A stretch of DNA of 64,000 nucleotides from Acidobacteria bacterium UBA2994 (GCA_002346545.1 DEAA01000052.1:56825-120824), one strand, 5' to 3'; positions 25,680 through 34,697 are shown, counted from the first letter of the stretch. Made by a program: numbers and translations. The notes: a model not told the origin generated them from the sequence alone.

Positions 25680-26630
25680 ATGAATCGAAATCGCACGCTC
25701 CATTTTCCTGCTCTCACCCTGCTAGCCACCTTCTCTCTGGCCTGCTCCGCTACTCCCGTGGAGGAAGCCGAGCCGACTCCCGCGCCTGAAGCCTCCGAGG
25801 CTGAGGCGCTAACCGCCGCGCCAGCCACCCCGATGTGGTTCCTTGACGAGGGAATGGCCCAGCCAGAAAGCGCCTATCTCCACGGGGAGTCCGGTGCGCT
25901 CTTTGTGTCGCTAATCGACGGCGAGCCCGGCGGCCGTGACGGCAACGGGCATATTGCGCGTCTAACCCCCGAGGGCGAGGTCGTCGACGCCATGTGGGCT
26001 ACGGGCTTCAATGCCCCCAAGGGCCTTCGAGCGCACGATGGGACGCTCTGGGTGGCCGACCTGGATGAGGTCATCGGCATCGACATCGAAACCGCTGAGG
26101 TCACCTCGCGGATCGCCGTCGAAGGCGCCGAGTTCCTGAACGACGTCGCCACCGGACCTGACGGCACCGTCTACGTGTCAGACAGCAACGGCCTCAAGAT
26201 CTACGCCATCGCCGATGGCGAGGCCTCGGTGTTCGCCGAAGGCGACGTGGTTGAAGCGCCGAACGGTGTGCTGGTTGACGGCGACCGGCTGCTGGTGGGC
26301 TCGATGCGGCAGGCGGCCGCTCCCGACAGCGCGCCAGGTCAGCTGTTCGCGCTCGATCTCGCCAGCGGCGAGAAGACGGTGTTGTCGAACGAGCCGATCG
26401 GCACCATCGACGGGATTGAGCTCGACGGCCAGGGCGGCTACATCCTGACCAACGTCATGGCGGGAGAGGTCGTGCACGTCAGCGGCGCCGGCGACGTTCG
26501 CGTGATCATGAACTTTGGCGACAGCGTGGCTGCCGACCACGCCTACGACAGCGAGCGCGGGCACGTGATCGTGCCGCACCTGTTCCAGAGCTCGCTCGGC
26601 GCCTACGACGTGAGCGGGCTCCTAGATTAG
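25680..26630 (+). CDS. SMP-30/NHL-like beta-propeller lipoprotein
   Basis: 316 aa. Lipoprotein signal with lipobox LACS (LLATFSLACSA), then a low-complexity acidic Pro/Ala/Glu linker (about 21-50) and a six-bladed propeller: ESAYLHGESGALFVSLIDG, GFNAPKGLRAHDGTLWVADLDE, GPDGTVYVSDSNGLKIYAI, APNGVLVDGDRLLVGSM, IDGIELDGQGGYILTNV. The NG in APNGV and ND in FLNDVATGPDG correspond to metal-site positions in SMP-30/gluconolactonase enzymes, so a lactonase activity is possible. Start ATG 25680 lies 13 nt after the palindrome. It follows the ADP-ribosylglycohydrolase-like gene on the same strand. Confidence 0.82.
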   Translation: MNRNRTLHFPALTLLATFSLACSATPVEEAEPTPAPEASEAEALTAAPATPMWFLDEGMAQPESAYLHGESGALFVSLIDGEPGGRDGNGHIARLTPEGEVVDAMWATGFNAPKGLRAHDGTLWVADLDEVIGIDIETAEVTSRIAVEGAEFLNDVATGPDGTVYVSDSNGLKIYAIADGEASVFAEGDVVEAPNGVLVDGDRLLVGSMRQAAAPDSAPGQLFALDLASGEKTVLSNEPIGTIDGIELDGQGGYILTNVMAGEVVHVSGAGDVRVIMNFGDSVAADHAYDSERGHVIVPHLFQSSLGAYDVSGLLD

Positions 26631-26662
26631 ATGGGGCTTCGGCCCACCCCCCCCGCGGCGTG

Positions 26663-26719
26663 CCAACGCCAGCGAATCAATGCGTTGGCTTAAGCCAAAC
26701 CTCGCTCTGTAGGTTTGGC
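26663..26719. terminator. Overlapping hairpins between convergent genes
   Basis: Three stems overlap: CCAACGC with GCGTTGG (26663-26669 and 26682-26688); the perfect palindrome TTGGCTTAAGCCAA (26685-26698); and GCCAAACCT with AGGTTTGGC (26694-26702 and 26711-26719, eight-base loop). They sit between the ends of two convergent genes. No T-run follows, so termination strength is uncertain. Confidence 0.55.
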
Positions 26720-26787
26720 CGTGCGCGCCCGGCAGGCCGGTGCGTTCCTAGCCTGCTCGTTCATCGGAGACCGGTGCCAGGCGGGGG

Positions 26788-28407
26788 TCAGGGTGCCGCA
26801 GCACGTAAAACGGCGTAGTGCTTGTCTACGAGGTCGAGACGCGCCTTCCTGACGCCGGCGCGGACCTGGATGGTGTCGCCGATCTCGAGCGCCTCGTCGG
26901 CATTCGCATCGAACGCAGGCCACTCGGGGAGTCCTTCACCGTTGGGATCCCCGGTGGCCGCGAAGTTCACCCAGTAGGACGCCAGCACATTCGATAGCTC
27001 GCGGTCCGTGTCGTCCCACGCACGGTCCGCGTGCGGCGACTCGCTCACCCCGAAATTGTCGAAGACGTACGGTATCTCCGCCGTGTGATACGCCCCGTAG
27101 TGGGCAAAGGGATCGCCTTCGGCGGTCGGCGGCTTCCGGCTGAAGAAGTACAGGTAGGCGTCTGACGGCACCGTCGCCATCATGCGCGCCCAGGTTCGCA
27201 TCTCCCAGCCGAAAGTCGTGTCGGTGAAGAGCCCGACCTGGCTCGCCCATGCCTCATCGGTGTCTCCGGCCGGATAGGTTGCAAGAAACTCGTCGCCAAG
27301 ATCGCCGAACTGCCCTCCGAGCCCGGCGCGATACGCCTCCGGCTCAACCTCGGGCGGCGTGAACATCGTTCCTTCGTCAGCGTTCGAACCGACAATGACG
27401 GGGATGTCCATCTGGTTTCCCGCCGCGAAGATCTCGTAGATCGACGCCGGAAACACCCAGCCGTCAACCGTGGCGCGGCTCAGAGGCATCGGCACACCCA
27501 GCACCTCCTCCGCGCTCGCGGCCCGCATCGCCGCCAAGGTGACCTCGGTGCCCTCTCCGAGGAGCGCCTCGACGAAACGCCCCCCAGCCGCTTCGGCGGT
27601 CGCCTTCGGTATGGAACCGGCCGGGCCGAAGTTGCCTCCGCTCTGTCCGATCGCTCCATGCACCAGGCCCGCCGCCAGCGGCGATGCGGTCACGTAGTTC
27701 ACGCTCCAGGCACCGGCCGACTCACCGAAGATGGTTACCCGGTTCGGATCCCCCCCGAACGCCGCGATGTTGTCCTGAATCCACCGCAACGCAGCGATCT
27801 GGTCAAGAACCCCGTAGTTCCCCGACGCCCCGTGCGCCGACTCTTCGCTGAGCAAGGGATGCGCCAGATACCCGAGCGCGCCCATCCGGTAGTTGATGGT
27901 CACCACGACCGCCCCACGCCCCGCCAGCGCGGCCCCGTCATAGGAACTGTCCGCCCCGTTCCCGATCCTCAGACCACCCCCATGAATCCACACGAGCACC
28001 GGCAACGCATCTCCCGACGAGGCCGCTGTCCAGACGTTCAGATACAAGCAGTCTTCGGACGTCTCCTCCACCCCTGCGTCATAGAACGCGGCGTTCGACG
28101 CCTGGGCGTTCACCTGGATGCAGGAGGCCCCGGCGGCCGAGGCATCGCGGACCCCGGTCCATTCCGACGACGGCTCTGGCGGACGCCAGCGCAGATCGCC
28201 CACCGGCGGCGCAGCGAACGGCAGTCCACGATACACCCAGACGTTGGGATCCCGGTCGGACGGCACGCCGTCCGCCAGGCCTTGAGCCACGGTGACCTGT
28301 CCTGCCTCAATGACCAGTTCCGGCGCCGACGCCGGCTCGGAACCGCATGCGGCGACCACGATCGCCCCGCCGAGAGTGACTGCCGTCAATGAACGCGCCT
28401 TCGCCAT
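26788..28407 (-). CDS. Type-B carboxylesterase lipoprotein
   Basis: 539 aa alpha/beta hydrolase with a lipoprotein signal (TLGGAIVVAACGSE). Landmarks: WVYRGLPFAAPPVGDLRW, TSEDCLYLNVWTA, the oxyanion loop IHGGGLRIG, VVTINYRMGALGYL, GNYGVLDQIAALRWIQDNIAAFGGDPN and FGESAGAWS with the nucleophilic Ser. The acid is probably in SNADEGTMF, and the His in HYGAYHTAEIPYVFDNF. It hydrolyses carboxylic esters outside the cytoplasmic membrane. Divergent from the molybdopterin oxidoreductase with a 114-nt gap containing the sequence CTGATACCATCT, which also occurs upstream of the gene at 63020. Confidence 0.93.
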   Translation of the reverse strand: MAKARSLTAVTLGGAIVVAACGSEPASAPELVIEAGQVTVAQGLADGVPSDRDPNVWVYRGLPFAAPPVGDLRWRPPEPSSEWTGVRDASAAGASCIQVNAQASNAAFYDAGVEETSEDCLYLNVWTAASSGDALPVLVWIHGGGLRIGNGADSSYDGAALAGRGAVVVTINYRMGALGYLAHPLLSEESAHGASGNYGVLDQIAALRWIQDNIAAFGGDPNRVTIFGESAGAWSVNYVTASPLAAGLVHGAIGQSGGNFGPAGSIPKATAEAAGGRFVEALLGEGTEVTLAAMRAASAEEVLGVPMPLSRATVDGWVFPASIYEIFAAGNQMDIPVIVGSNADEGTMFTPPEVEPEAYRAGLGGQFGDLGDEFLATYPAGDTDEAWASQVGLFTDTTFGWEMRTWARMMATVPSDAYLYFFSRKPPTAEGDPFAHYGAYHTAEIPYVFDNFGVSESPHADRAWDDTDRELSNVLASYWVNFAATGDPNGEGLPEWPAFDANADEALEIGDTIQVRAGVRKARLDLVDKHYAVLRAAAP

Positions 28408-28521
28408 GGGTCAACCTTTCTGTAGCCCGTCCGGGCCATCTCGTTTGGGAGATGGTATCAGGCGGGTGGTGATACTCTCGGCCGGCGTGCCTCTTTGTCA
28501 CGCGACCCGGGAGACCCTCTC

Positions 28522-30777
28522 GTGAGCGACTGGAAACCAACCGCCTGCATCCTCTGTGAATGTAATTGCGGGGTCGAGGTGCAGCTCGGGGGCGACGACG
28601 GCCGCGTGCTCGAGCGCATTCGCGGCGATCGCGCGCACCCCTCGTCACGGGGGTACCTGTGTCAGAAGGCGGGCACGCTCGACCACTACCAGAACAACCG
28701 CGACCGGCTGCTCTCTCCGATGCGGCGCCGCGCCGATGGTGATTTCGAGCCGGTGGGCTGGGAGACGGCCATCCGCGAGGTGGCCGACCGACTCCAGGCG
28801 GTGCGTGACACCCACAGCGGCACGTCGATTCTCTATTACGGCGGCGGCGGACAGGGCAACCACTTCCCGGGTGGCTACGCCACCACGACCCGCGGGGCGC
28901 TAGGCGTTCGCTATCGCTCGAACGCCTTGGCTCAGGAGAAGACCGGCGAGTTCTGGGTCAGCCACGAAATGTTCGGCGCCCACGCCCGGGGCGACTTCGA
29001 GCGCTGTGACGTGGCGGTGTTCCTGGGCAAGAACCCGTGGCAGTCACACAGCATCGCCCGTGCCCGCGCCGTGCTCAAGGAGATCGCCCGCGACCCCGAG
29101 CGCCAGATGATCGTGATCGACCCGGTTCGCACCGAGACCGCCGAGCTGGCCGACATCCACCTGGCCGTGCGACCGGGCACCGACGCCTGGCTGCTCCAGG
29201 CGCTGCTGGGGGTGATCCTCGACGAGCGGCTCGTCGACGAGCACTGGCTTACCGAGCACACCATCGGGTTCGATGCGGTCCGTCCGGCCCTCGAACGCGT
29301 GTCCATCGCCGACGCCTGCCAGCGCTGCGGCCTGGACAAGGCGCTGGTCCGGCGCGCGGCGCGAGTGATGGCCGGCGCTGACCGGCTGGCGTTGTTCGAG
29401 GACCTGGGCGTGCAGATGAACCGGCACTCCACCCTCGTCAGCTATCTGCATCGGCTGCTCTGGATTGTGACCGGCAGCTTCGGGAAGCAGGGCTCGCAGG
29501 TCGTGCCCAGCCACATCCGTGCGCTGGCCGGTGGACGTTCCGCCCGCACTACGCCGGTGGCCGGGGCACCAATCATCTCGGGTCTGGTCCCCTGCAACGT
29601 CATCCCCGAAGAGATTCTCACCGACCACCCGGACCGTTACCGCGCGATGATTGTCGAGAGCGCCAACCCGGCGCATTCGCTGGCCGACAGCCAGAAAATG
29701 CGCGAAGCGCTTCGGGCCCTCGAGTTCACCGTGGTCATCGACGTCGCCATGACCGAGACGGCGCGCGAGGCCGAGTACGTGCTGCCGACCGCCACCCAGT
29801 ATGAGAAGGCGGAGGCCACCTTCTTCACCTCGGAGTTGCCCGACAATTCGTTTCATCTGCGCCATCCGCTGTTTCCGGCACCCGAGTCAGTCCTTCCCGA
29901 AGCCGAGATCCATGCCCGGCTGGCCGAGGCGATGAATGCGATACCGACCGAGCTCGTGGCCGGGTTGCGAGACGCGCTGCAGGCCGGCGGGCGTCCCGCG
30001 TTCGCGGAGCTGTTCCAGAGCGCCGCCGCGGAGCGCCCTGACATGCGCTGGCTGGCGCCGGCGCTGCTCTACCGCACGCTGGGCGAGACGCTCCCCGAGG
30101 GACTCGACTCGGCCGCGCTCCTCTGGCCGCTCGCGCACGAGTGCGCCCGGAAGTACCCCGACTCGATTCGACGAGCCGGCATCAAGGGGAAGGACGCCTT
30201 CGCGCTGGGCGAGGCGCTGTTCGAGGCCATCCTGACGAGCCCATCCGGCTTCGTCTTTACCCGCGACGACCACGCGGTCAGTTGGGAACGCCTCGGCACG
30301 CCTGACGGGAAGATCCAGGCGGTGATTCCGGAGCTGCTCGTCGAGCTGAACCGCCTCCATTCGGAAGCGCCGCCGTCCCGGGACGACGGCTTCCCGTTCG
30401 TCCTGGCCGCCGGCGAGCGGCGTGCCTTCACAGCCAACACGATCAACCGGAATCCCGCCTGGCGTGGTCGAGACGCCGAGGGTGCCTTGCGCGTACACCC
30501 GGACGATCTGACCCGACTTGGCCTCGACGACGGCGGTGTGGCGCGGCTCGTGACCCGACGGGGTACGGTCGAGGTGCGGGTCGAGAGCTCGGACCGGATG
30601 CAGGTGGGCCAGCTGGCTCTGCCCAACGGGCTCGGCGTCGACTATCCTCAGGACGACGGGACCCGCCAACAGGCGGGCGCGGCGCCAAACGAGTTGACGG
30701 CCGCCGAAGACCGCGACCCTTTCGTCGGCACGCCGTGGCACAAATCGGTGCCGGCGCGACTCGAGGCCCTGAAGTAG
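28522..30777 (+). CDS. Cytoplasmic molybdopterin oxidoreductase (formate dehydrogenase-like)
   Basis: 751 aa, DMSO-reductase superfamily. GTG 28522 is preferred: GGGAG lies about eight bases before it, and the longer TTG form adds only MSRDPGDPL. The N-terminus binds a 4Fe-4S cluster (CILCECNC, then Cys in YLCQKAGTL). Then come the molybdopterin domains (LYYGGGGQGNHFPGG, CDVAVFLGKNPWQSHS, VIDPVRTETAELADIHLAVRPGTDAWLLQAL, DLGVQMNRHSTLVSYLHRLL, FTVVIDVAMTETAREAEYVLPTATQYEKAE) and a C-terminal pterin-binding barrel (LRVHPDDLTRLGLDDGGVARLVTRRG). No signal peptide. There is no Sec codon or evident Mo-ligand Cys at the usual place. No electron-transfer subunit is adjacent. The substrate is unknown. 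Confidence 0.9.
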   Translation: MSDWKPTACILCECNCGVEVQLGGDDGRVLERIRGDRAHPSSRGYLCQKAGTLDHYQNNRDRLLSPMRRRADGDFEPVGWETAIREVADRLQAVRDTHSGTSILYYGGGGQGNHFPGGYATTTRGALGVRYRSNALAQEKTGEFWVSHEMFGAHARGDFERCDVAVFLGKNPWQSHSIARARAVLKEIARDPERQMIVIDPVRTETAELADIHLAVRPGTDAWLLQALLGVILDERLVDEHWLTEHTIGFDAVRPALERVSIADACQRCGLDKALVRRAARVMAGADRLALFEDLGVQMNRHSTLVSYLHRLLWIVTGSFGKQGSQVVPSHIRALAGGRSARTTPVAGAPIISGLVPCNVIPEEILTDHPDRYRAMIVESANPAHSLADSQKMREALRALEFTVVIDVAMTETAREAEYVLPTATQYEKAEATFFTSELPDNSFHLRHPLFPAPESVLPEAEIHARLAEAMNAIPTELVAGLRDALQAGGRPAFAELFQSAAAERPDMRWLAPALLYRTLGETLPEGLDSAALLWPLAHECARKYPDSIRRAGIKGKDAFALGEALFEAILTSPSGFVFTRDDHAVSWERLGTPDGKIQAVIPELLVELNRLHSEAPPSRDDGFPFVLAAGERRAFTANTINRNPAWRGRDAEGALRVHPDDLTRLGLDDGGVARLVTRRGTVEVRVESSDRMQVGQLALPNGLGVDYPQDDGTRQQAGAAPNELTAAEDRDPFVGTPWHKSVPARLEALK

Positions 30778-30787
30778 CGAGGAGCAT

Positions 30788-32011
30788 ATGGCCACCCAGT
30801 CCCGACTTCGCACCGTCATCGTGACCGCCGTGTCGTTCGGCGGACTCCTTCTCGCCGCCTCCGTCCTGGCGCAACCGGCGCTCCCTGACGAACCGCAGAT
30901 AGTGGCGACCCAGACCGGCCCGGTGCGGGTCGTTCCGATCAAGGGCCTCACCTATCCCTGGGCGCTCGCTTTCCTGCCTGATGGCGACCTGCTGGTGACC
31001 GAGCAGAATACGTCGGCGCTCCGTCGTATCAGCAACGACGCGCTCGACCCCACCCCCATCATCGGCCTCCCGGCGCCCATCACCAGCCAACGACGGGACA
31101 CCGCTGGCGTCGATGTCACGGTCCATCCACGCTTCGAGGACAACGGCCTGGTCTACGTCAGCTTCTGGACGCCGAAGCCGGATGACCCAAGGGTCCAGAC
31201 GGCCGTGATCCACCGCGGGCGGCTCGACGGGCATCGGCTGGTCGACACCGAGCAGATCTTCGAGTCCGTGTCCTGGACCGACGGACCATCAGCCATCCGC
31301 GCCATCTTCGGCCCCGACGACAAGCTGTTCGTGGCGATCGGCGCCCCGGGGTTCGGCACCGTGGCCGGCGAGACCGGCTGGGCGCAGGACCCGCAGCACC
31401 ACGGCGGGAAACTCCTTCGCCTGAACGACGACGGGTCGATTCCCGACGACAACCCGTTCTTGAACGAACCTGGCCATCTGCCAGAGCTCTACGTCCTGGG
31501 CATCCGAAACGCCATCGGCATGGCCTTCCACCCTGAGACCGGGCAGTTGTGGGAGACAGAGAACGGCCCTCAGGGTGGCGACGAGGTCAACGTCATCCGA
31601 CCGGGCCTGAACTATGGCTGGCCGGTCGTGACCTACGGGCGAGCGTATTCGAGCGATCCGGAAGGGGCGCGCTCGGGTCTCCCGCCCCCTACGGTGCAGC
31701 CACCCACGTCGGCGCCGGGGATGGAGGAGCCGTTTCTCTACTACACCCCGTCGATCGCCATCGCCGGCATGGCCTTCTATACCGGCGACCAGTTTCCCGA
31801 GTGGACCGGCGACCTGTTTGTGGGAGGCCTGATCGGACGGCAGGTTTCTCGCATCCAGTTCAACGCCAACAACCTGGAGCGCCGCCGAGAAACGCTGTTC
31901 GCCACCCTCGGTCAACGGATCCGTGACGTCAAGCAGGGCCCGGACGGCTACCTCTATCTCACCACCGACATGCAGGACGGCGCGGTGCTCAGAATCGAGC
32001 CCGCGCCATAG
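30788..32011 (+). CDS. PQQ-dependent sugar dehydrogenase, exported
   Basis: 407 aa glucose/sorbosone dehydrogenase family. GAGGAG six bases before the ATG. Sec signal VSFGGLLLAASVLAQ. Landmarks: TYPWALAFLPDGDLLVTEQN, AGVDVTVHPRFEDNGLVYVSF, HHGGKLLRLNDDGSIPDDNPF, GIRNAIGMAFHPETGQLWETENGP, DEVNVIRPGLNYGWP, and at the end VKQGPDGYLYLTTD. It begins ten nt after the molybdopterin oxidoreductase stop and ends ten nt before the epoxide hydrolase, so the three form an operon joining a cytoplasmic oxidoreductase to periplasmic enzymes. Nearest in the window to the partial gene at 1-988. Confidence 0.93.
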   Translation: MATQSRLRTVIVTAVSFGGLLLAASVLAQPALPDEPQIVATQTGPVRVVPIKGLTYPWALAFLPDGDLLVTEQNTSALRRISNDALDPTPIIGLPAPITSQRRDTAGVDVTVHPRFEDNGLVYVSFWTPKPDDPRVQTAVIHRGRLDGHRLVDTEQIFESVSWTDGPSAIRAIFGPDDKLFVAIGAPGFGTVAGETGWAQDPQHHGGKLLRLNDDGSIPDDNPFLNEPGHLPELYVLGIRNAIGMAFHPETGQLWETENGPQGGDEVNVIRPGLNYGWPVVTYGRAYSSDPEGARSGLPPPTVQPPTSAPGMEEPFLYYTPSIAIAGMAFYTGDQFPEWTGDLFVGGLIGRQVSRIQFNANNLERRRETLFATLGQRIRDVKQGPDGYLYLTTDMQDGAVLRIEPAP

Positions 32012-32021
32012 AGGCACTGCC

Positions 32022-33293
32022 ATGAGCGAATTCTCACGACGCGAACTAATGAAGCTGTCGTCCGCCGGCGTCGCGCTGGCCAGCCTCGGCTCCGGCCTGG
32101 CGGTCAGGGAAGCGGGCGCCCAGCCTACCGGGCCAGGCGTACGCCTGGATCCCTATCCCTCGTCCTGGCTGCCCGACGGCGTGCGGTCACGCTTCGTCGA
32201 GAACGTCAACGGTTTGCGGGTGCACGTGCTCGAAGCCGGCAATCGAGACCAGCCCGGACTGCTCCTCCTCCACGGCTTTCCCGAACTGGCCTACAGCTGG
32301 CGGAACGTGATGGTCCCGCTCGCTGAGGCCGGCTACCACGTCATGGTGCCCGACGTGCGCGGCTATGGCCGCACTACGGGGTGGAGCCCCGACTACGACA
32401 CCGACCTGGCGCCCTTTCGCACGCTGAACAAGGTGCGCGACGCGCTCGGCGTGGTGCTAGCGTTCGGCCACCGCTCCCTGGCTGCCGTGATCGGCCACGA
32501 CGCCGGCTCGCCGCTGGCGGCCTGGTGCGGCATCGCCCGTCCAGACGTCTTCCCGGCCGTCGTGATGATGAGCGCGCCCACTGGGGGCACGCCTTCGCTG
32601 CCGTTCGACACCGCCGACGATCCGCCCCGCGAGGATGGCGGCGCGCGTGGCTCGAGCATCTACGACGACCTCGCCGCCTTGCCGCAGCCCCGGAAGCACT
32701 ATCAGCGCTACTACACGACACGCGGAGCCAACGACAACATGTGGCGGGCGCCGCAGGGCGTGCACGCGTTCATGCGCGGCTACTACCACTTCAAGAGCGC
32801 CGACTGGGAAGACAACAAGCCGTATCGACTCGCCGCCCGCACCGCGAGCGAGTGGGCCAAGATGCCCAACTACTACATCATGCAGCTCGACCAGGGAATG
32901 GCCGAAACGGTGGCCAACGAGATGCCCTCGGCCGCCCACATCGCGGCCAACACCTGGCTGCCCGAAACGGCCCTGGCAGTCTACGCCGAGGAATACGGGC
33001 GGACCGGGTTCCAGGGTGGGCTCAACGGCTACCGGATGGGCAGCAACCGGGTCGGCCGTGAAGAGGTCGAGCTCTATGCGGGGCGGACCATCGACCAGCC
33101 GTCGATGTTCATCAGCGGCGCCTCAGACTGGGGTACCTACCAGAGCCCAGGAGCGTTCGAGCGGATGCAGGAGCGGAACTGTACGGACATGCGGGCGGTC
33201 CATCTGGTCGATGGCGCCGGTCACTGGGTCCAGCAGGAGCAGGCCGAGGTGACGAGCGAGCTGTTGCTCGAGTTCCTGGGTGGACTCGGGTAG
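32022..33293 (+). CDS. Tat-exported epoxide hydrolase-like alpha/beta hydrolase
   Basis: 423 aa. The ATG at 32022 opens a Tat signal (SRRELMKLSSAGVALASLG). The core resembles epoxide hydrolases and haloalkane dehalogenases: LLLLHGFPELAYSWRN (HGFPE oxyanion segment), VPDVRGYGRTTG, then IGHDAGSPLAAW with the nucleophilic Asp in GHDAG, and the charge-relay His in GAGHWVQQEQ. A cap domain about 200-330 holds Tyr residues (KHYQRYYTT, YYHFKSADW) that could polarise the epoxide. It would hydrolyse epoxides to diols in the periplasm. Last gene of the molybdopterin oxidoreductase operon; it ends nine nt from a convergent pseudogene. Confidence 0.88.
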   Translation: MSEFSRRELMKLSSAGVALASLGSGLAVREAGAQPTGPGVRLDPYPSSWLPDGVRSRFVENVNGLRVHVLEAGNRDQPGLLLLHGFPELAYSWRNVMVPLAEAGYHVMVPDVRGYGRTTGWSPDYDTDLAPFRTLNKVRDALGVVLAFGHRSLAAVIGHDAGSPLAAWCGIARPDVFPAVVMMSAPTGGTPSLPFDTADDPPREDGGARGSSIYDDLAALPQPRKHYQRYYTTRGANDNMWRAPQGVHAFMRGYYHFKSADWEDNKPYRLAARTASEWAKMPNYYIMQLDQGMAETVANEMPSAAHIAANTWLPETALAVYAEEYGRTGFQGGLNGYRMGSNRVGREEVELYAGRTIDQPSMFISGASDWGTYQSPGAFERMQERNCTDMRAVHLVDGAGHWVQQEQAEVTSELLLEFLGGLG

Positions 33294-33302
33294 CTCGGCG
33301 AG

Positions 33303-33684
33303 CTACGGCTTCGTCGCGAACACGATGCCGCTCAGGCTAGCGGCGTCGGCCGGAAGCTCCTCGCTTCCCGTCGGCTTGCCACCCACCGACAGCATGTAGG
33401 CGATGACGTCGGCCACCTCCTGGTCGGCGAGCGACTCGGGGTTTTCTTCGGGCATCCTGGTCTGAGTGTAGGTAGACAACGCACCCAGCGACCGTCCTTC
33501 CCACTCCCGGTCGAAGCGAGCCCGGGCCAGCGGTGGTGTTCGGCCTCATAGTCCCAGACGACCTCCTGTGCGCCGTCTCCGCCACCGGTGCGCACGCCCC
33601 GGCCATAGCGCCAGAGCCCAGCCCGGCCGCCACCGAGGTCTTCAAGAAATCGCGCCGGTTCGGGCCTCTCTTCTTCGTCCTCAT
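33303..33684 (-). pseudogene. Chimeric remnant: Tat flavoprotein N-terminus joined to cytochrome C-terminus
   Basis: From ATG 33684 the frame gives MRTKKRGPNRRDFLKTSVAA (Tat signal), then APVAET, after which a shift is needed to read AQEVVWDYEAE. That is the opening typical of FAD-binding oxidoreductases, normally continuing into the dinucleotide-binding strand VVVVGSG. Instead the sequence passes to another frame reading TPPLARARFDREWEGRSLGA, then MPEENPESLADQEVADVIAYM, and ends IVFATKP, which is the C-terminus of a cytochrome c/quinoprotein partner. No CxxCH is left. The simplest account is an internal deletion fusing two adjacent genes, plus a small insertion. No functional product is expected. 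Confidence 0.7.
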
Positions 33685-33700
33685 CGTCCGGTCAACCGGC

Positions 33701-34639
33701 CTAGTCGCGCCCGGCGGCCTCCCGACCACGCTGCAAGGCGGTGCTGGCGCCCGTGTTCAGACCACCGTCCGCACCGACGGTGACAAACCGGAAGCCCTCG
33801 TTGATCCGCTGTTCGACCGAACCCGCTCCGGTTGTGATCGCGCACGGCACATCGTTGTCCAGGCAGGCCTGGAGCACACGCTGGATGGCCGCCTCGACCT
33901 CGGGCGCCGCTGCATTCGTGTAACCCATCGAGGTACTCAGGTCCGACGGACCGATGAAGATCCCGCCCAGGCCAGGCACGGTGACGATCTCATCGATGTT
34001 CTCGACACCCTCCGCCGACTCGATGAACATCATCGCCAGCAGCTCACCCTGCGGGTCGAGGGGCCATACATCCGCCTTCGCGTGATAGTCGCCGGCACCC
34101 CAGTACCATGCGGCGTTCGACGGATTCCTGCCGCGCAACCCCGCCGGTTCGTAGTCGGGCGCGTCGTTGTACTGAGGATACCGAGTCGCCCGCACCGCGA
34201 GCAGCGCGTCCTCTCGCGTATGAACCGCCGGGAAGAACACTCCATACACCCCGACGTCGAGCACCTGCTTGACTTGCGCCACCAGCTCCTCGGCCCCCCC
34301 GGCCGCCGGAATCCGGACAAACGGCATCACGTCCGGCTGAAGGTTGCCCTTCTGCTGGATCGAGCGCTTGTTGGTCATCCCCAGGAGAAACAGCCGCAGG
34401 CGCTCTACGTCGAACGGCGCATGCTCCATGTCGATGAAGACAAAGTCGAGCCCCGAGGTCGCCATTGCGCGGGCGTTGTTGAGCGAGTAGTCGAATGAGA
34501 GGATGCCGAACGCGGCTTCGTCGCTCTCGAACAGCTCGATCACCTTGTTCAGGCGCGGGCCGTCCTGCGCTGCGCTCGCTCCAGCGAATCCCAGCAGCAC
34601 GAGACTGAACGCCACGGCGCTGGCGATGACACGGGTCAT
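33701..34639 (-). CDS. Exported HpcH/HpaI-family aldolase
   Basis: 312 aa. Start ATG 34639 (AGAGGTGGAG upstream) rather than an upstream ATG at 34738. Sec signal VIASAVAFSLVLLGFAGASAAQ. The mature protein fits the HpcH/HpaI aldolase and citrate-lyase fold: GLDFVFIDMEHAPFD, VMPFVRIPAAGG, VLDVGVYGVFFPAVHTRE, MMFIESAEGVENIDEIV, VPGLGGIFIGPSDLS with metal- and pyruvate-binding Glu and Asp, and ITTGAGSVEQRINEGFRFVTVG. Family members cleave 2-keto-3-deoxy acids to pyruvate and are usually cytoplasmic; here a secretion signal is clear. A minus-strand TATAAT at 34692-34697 gives its promoter. Downstream lies the chimeric pseudogene. Confidence 0.87.
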   Translation of the reverse strand: MTRVIASAVAFSLVLLGFAGASAAQDGPRLNKVIELFESDEAAFGILSFDYSLNNARAMATSGLDFVFIDMEHAPFDVERLRLFLLGMTNKRSIQQKGNLQPDVMPFVRIPAAGGAEELVAQVKQVLDVGVYGVFFPAVHTREDALLAVRATRYPQYNDAPDYEPAGLRGRNPSNAAWYWGAGDYHAKADVWPLDPQGELLAMMFIESAEGVENIDEIVTVPGLGGIFIGPSDLSTSMGYTNAAAPEVEAAIQRVLQACLDNDVPCAITTGAGSVEQRINEGFRFVTVGADGGLNTGASTALQRGREAAGRD

Positions 34640-34691
34640 TGCTCCACCTCTCTCAGAATCTGGAAGATACGGCACCCTTCTGGGCTTGCCG

Positions 34692-34697
34692 ATTATA
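34692..34697 (-). promoter_or_regulatory. Candidate -10 element (TATAAT, GTATAATCG motif)
   Basis: Minus-strand context CCGGTATAATCGGC, about 53 bases upstream of the aldolase start at 34639. Shares the GTATAATCGGC core with the site at 41297-41302. No clear -35. Confidence 0.5.

Noticed and set aside
29887..30951. 354-codon minus-strand open frame opposite the molybdopterin gene
   Set aside because: It is the antisense of a strongly conserved gene, with Arg-rich low-complexity translation and no ribosome site.
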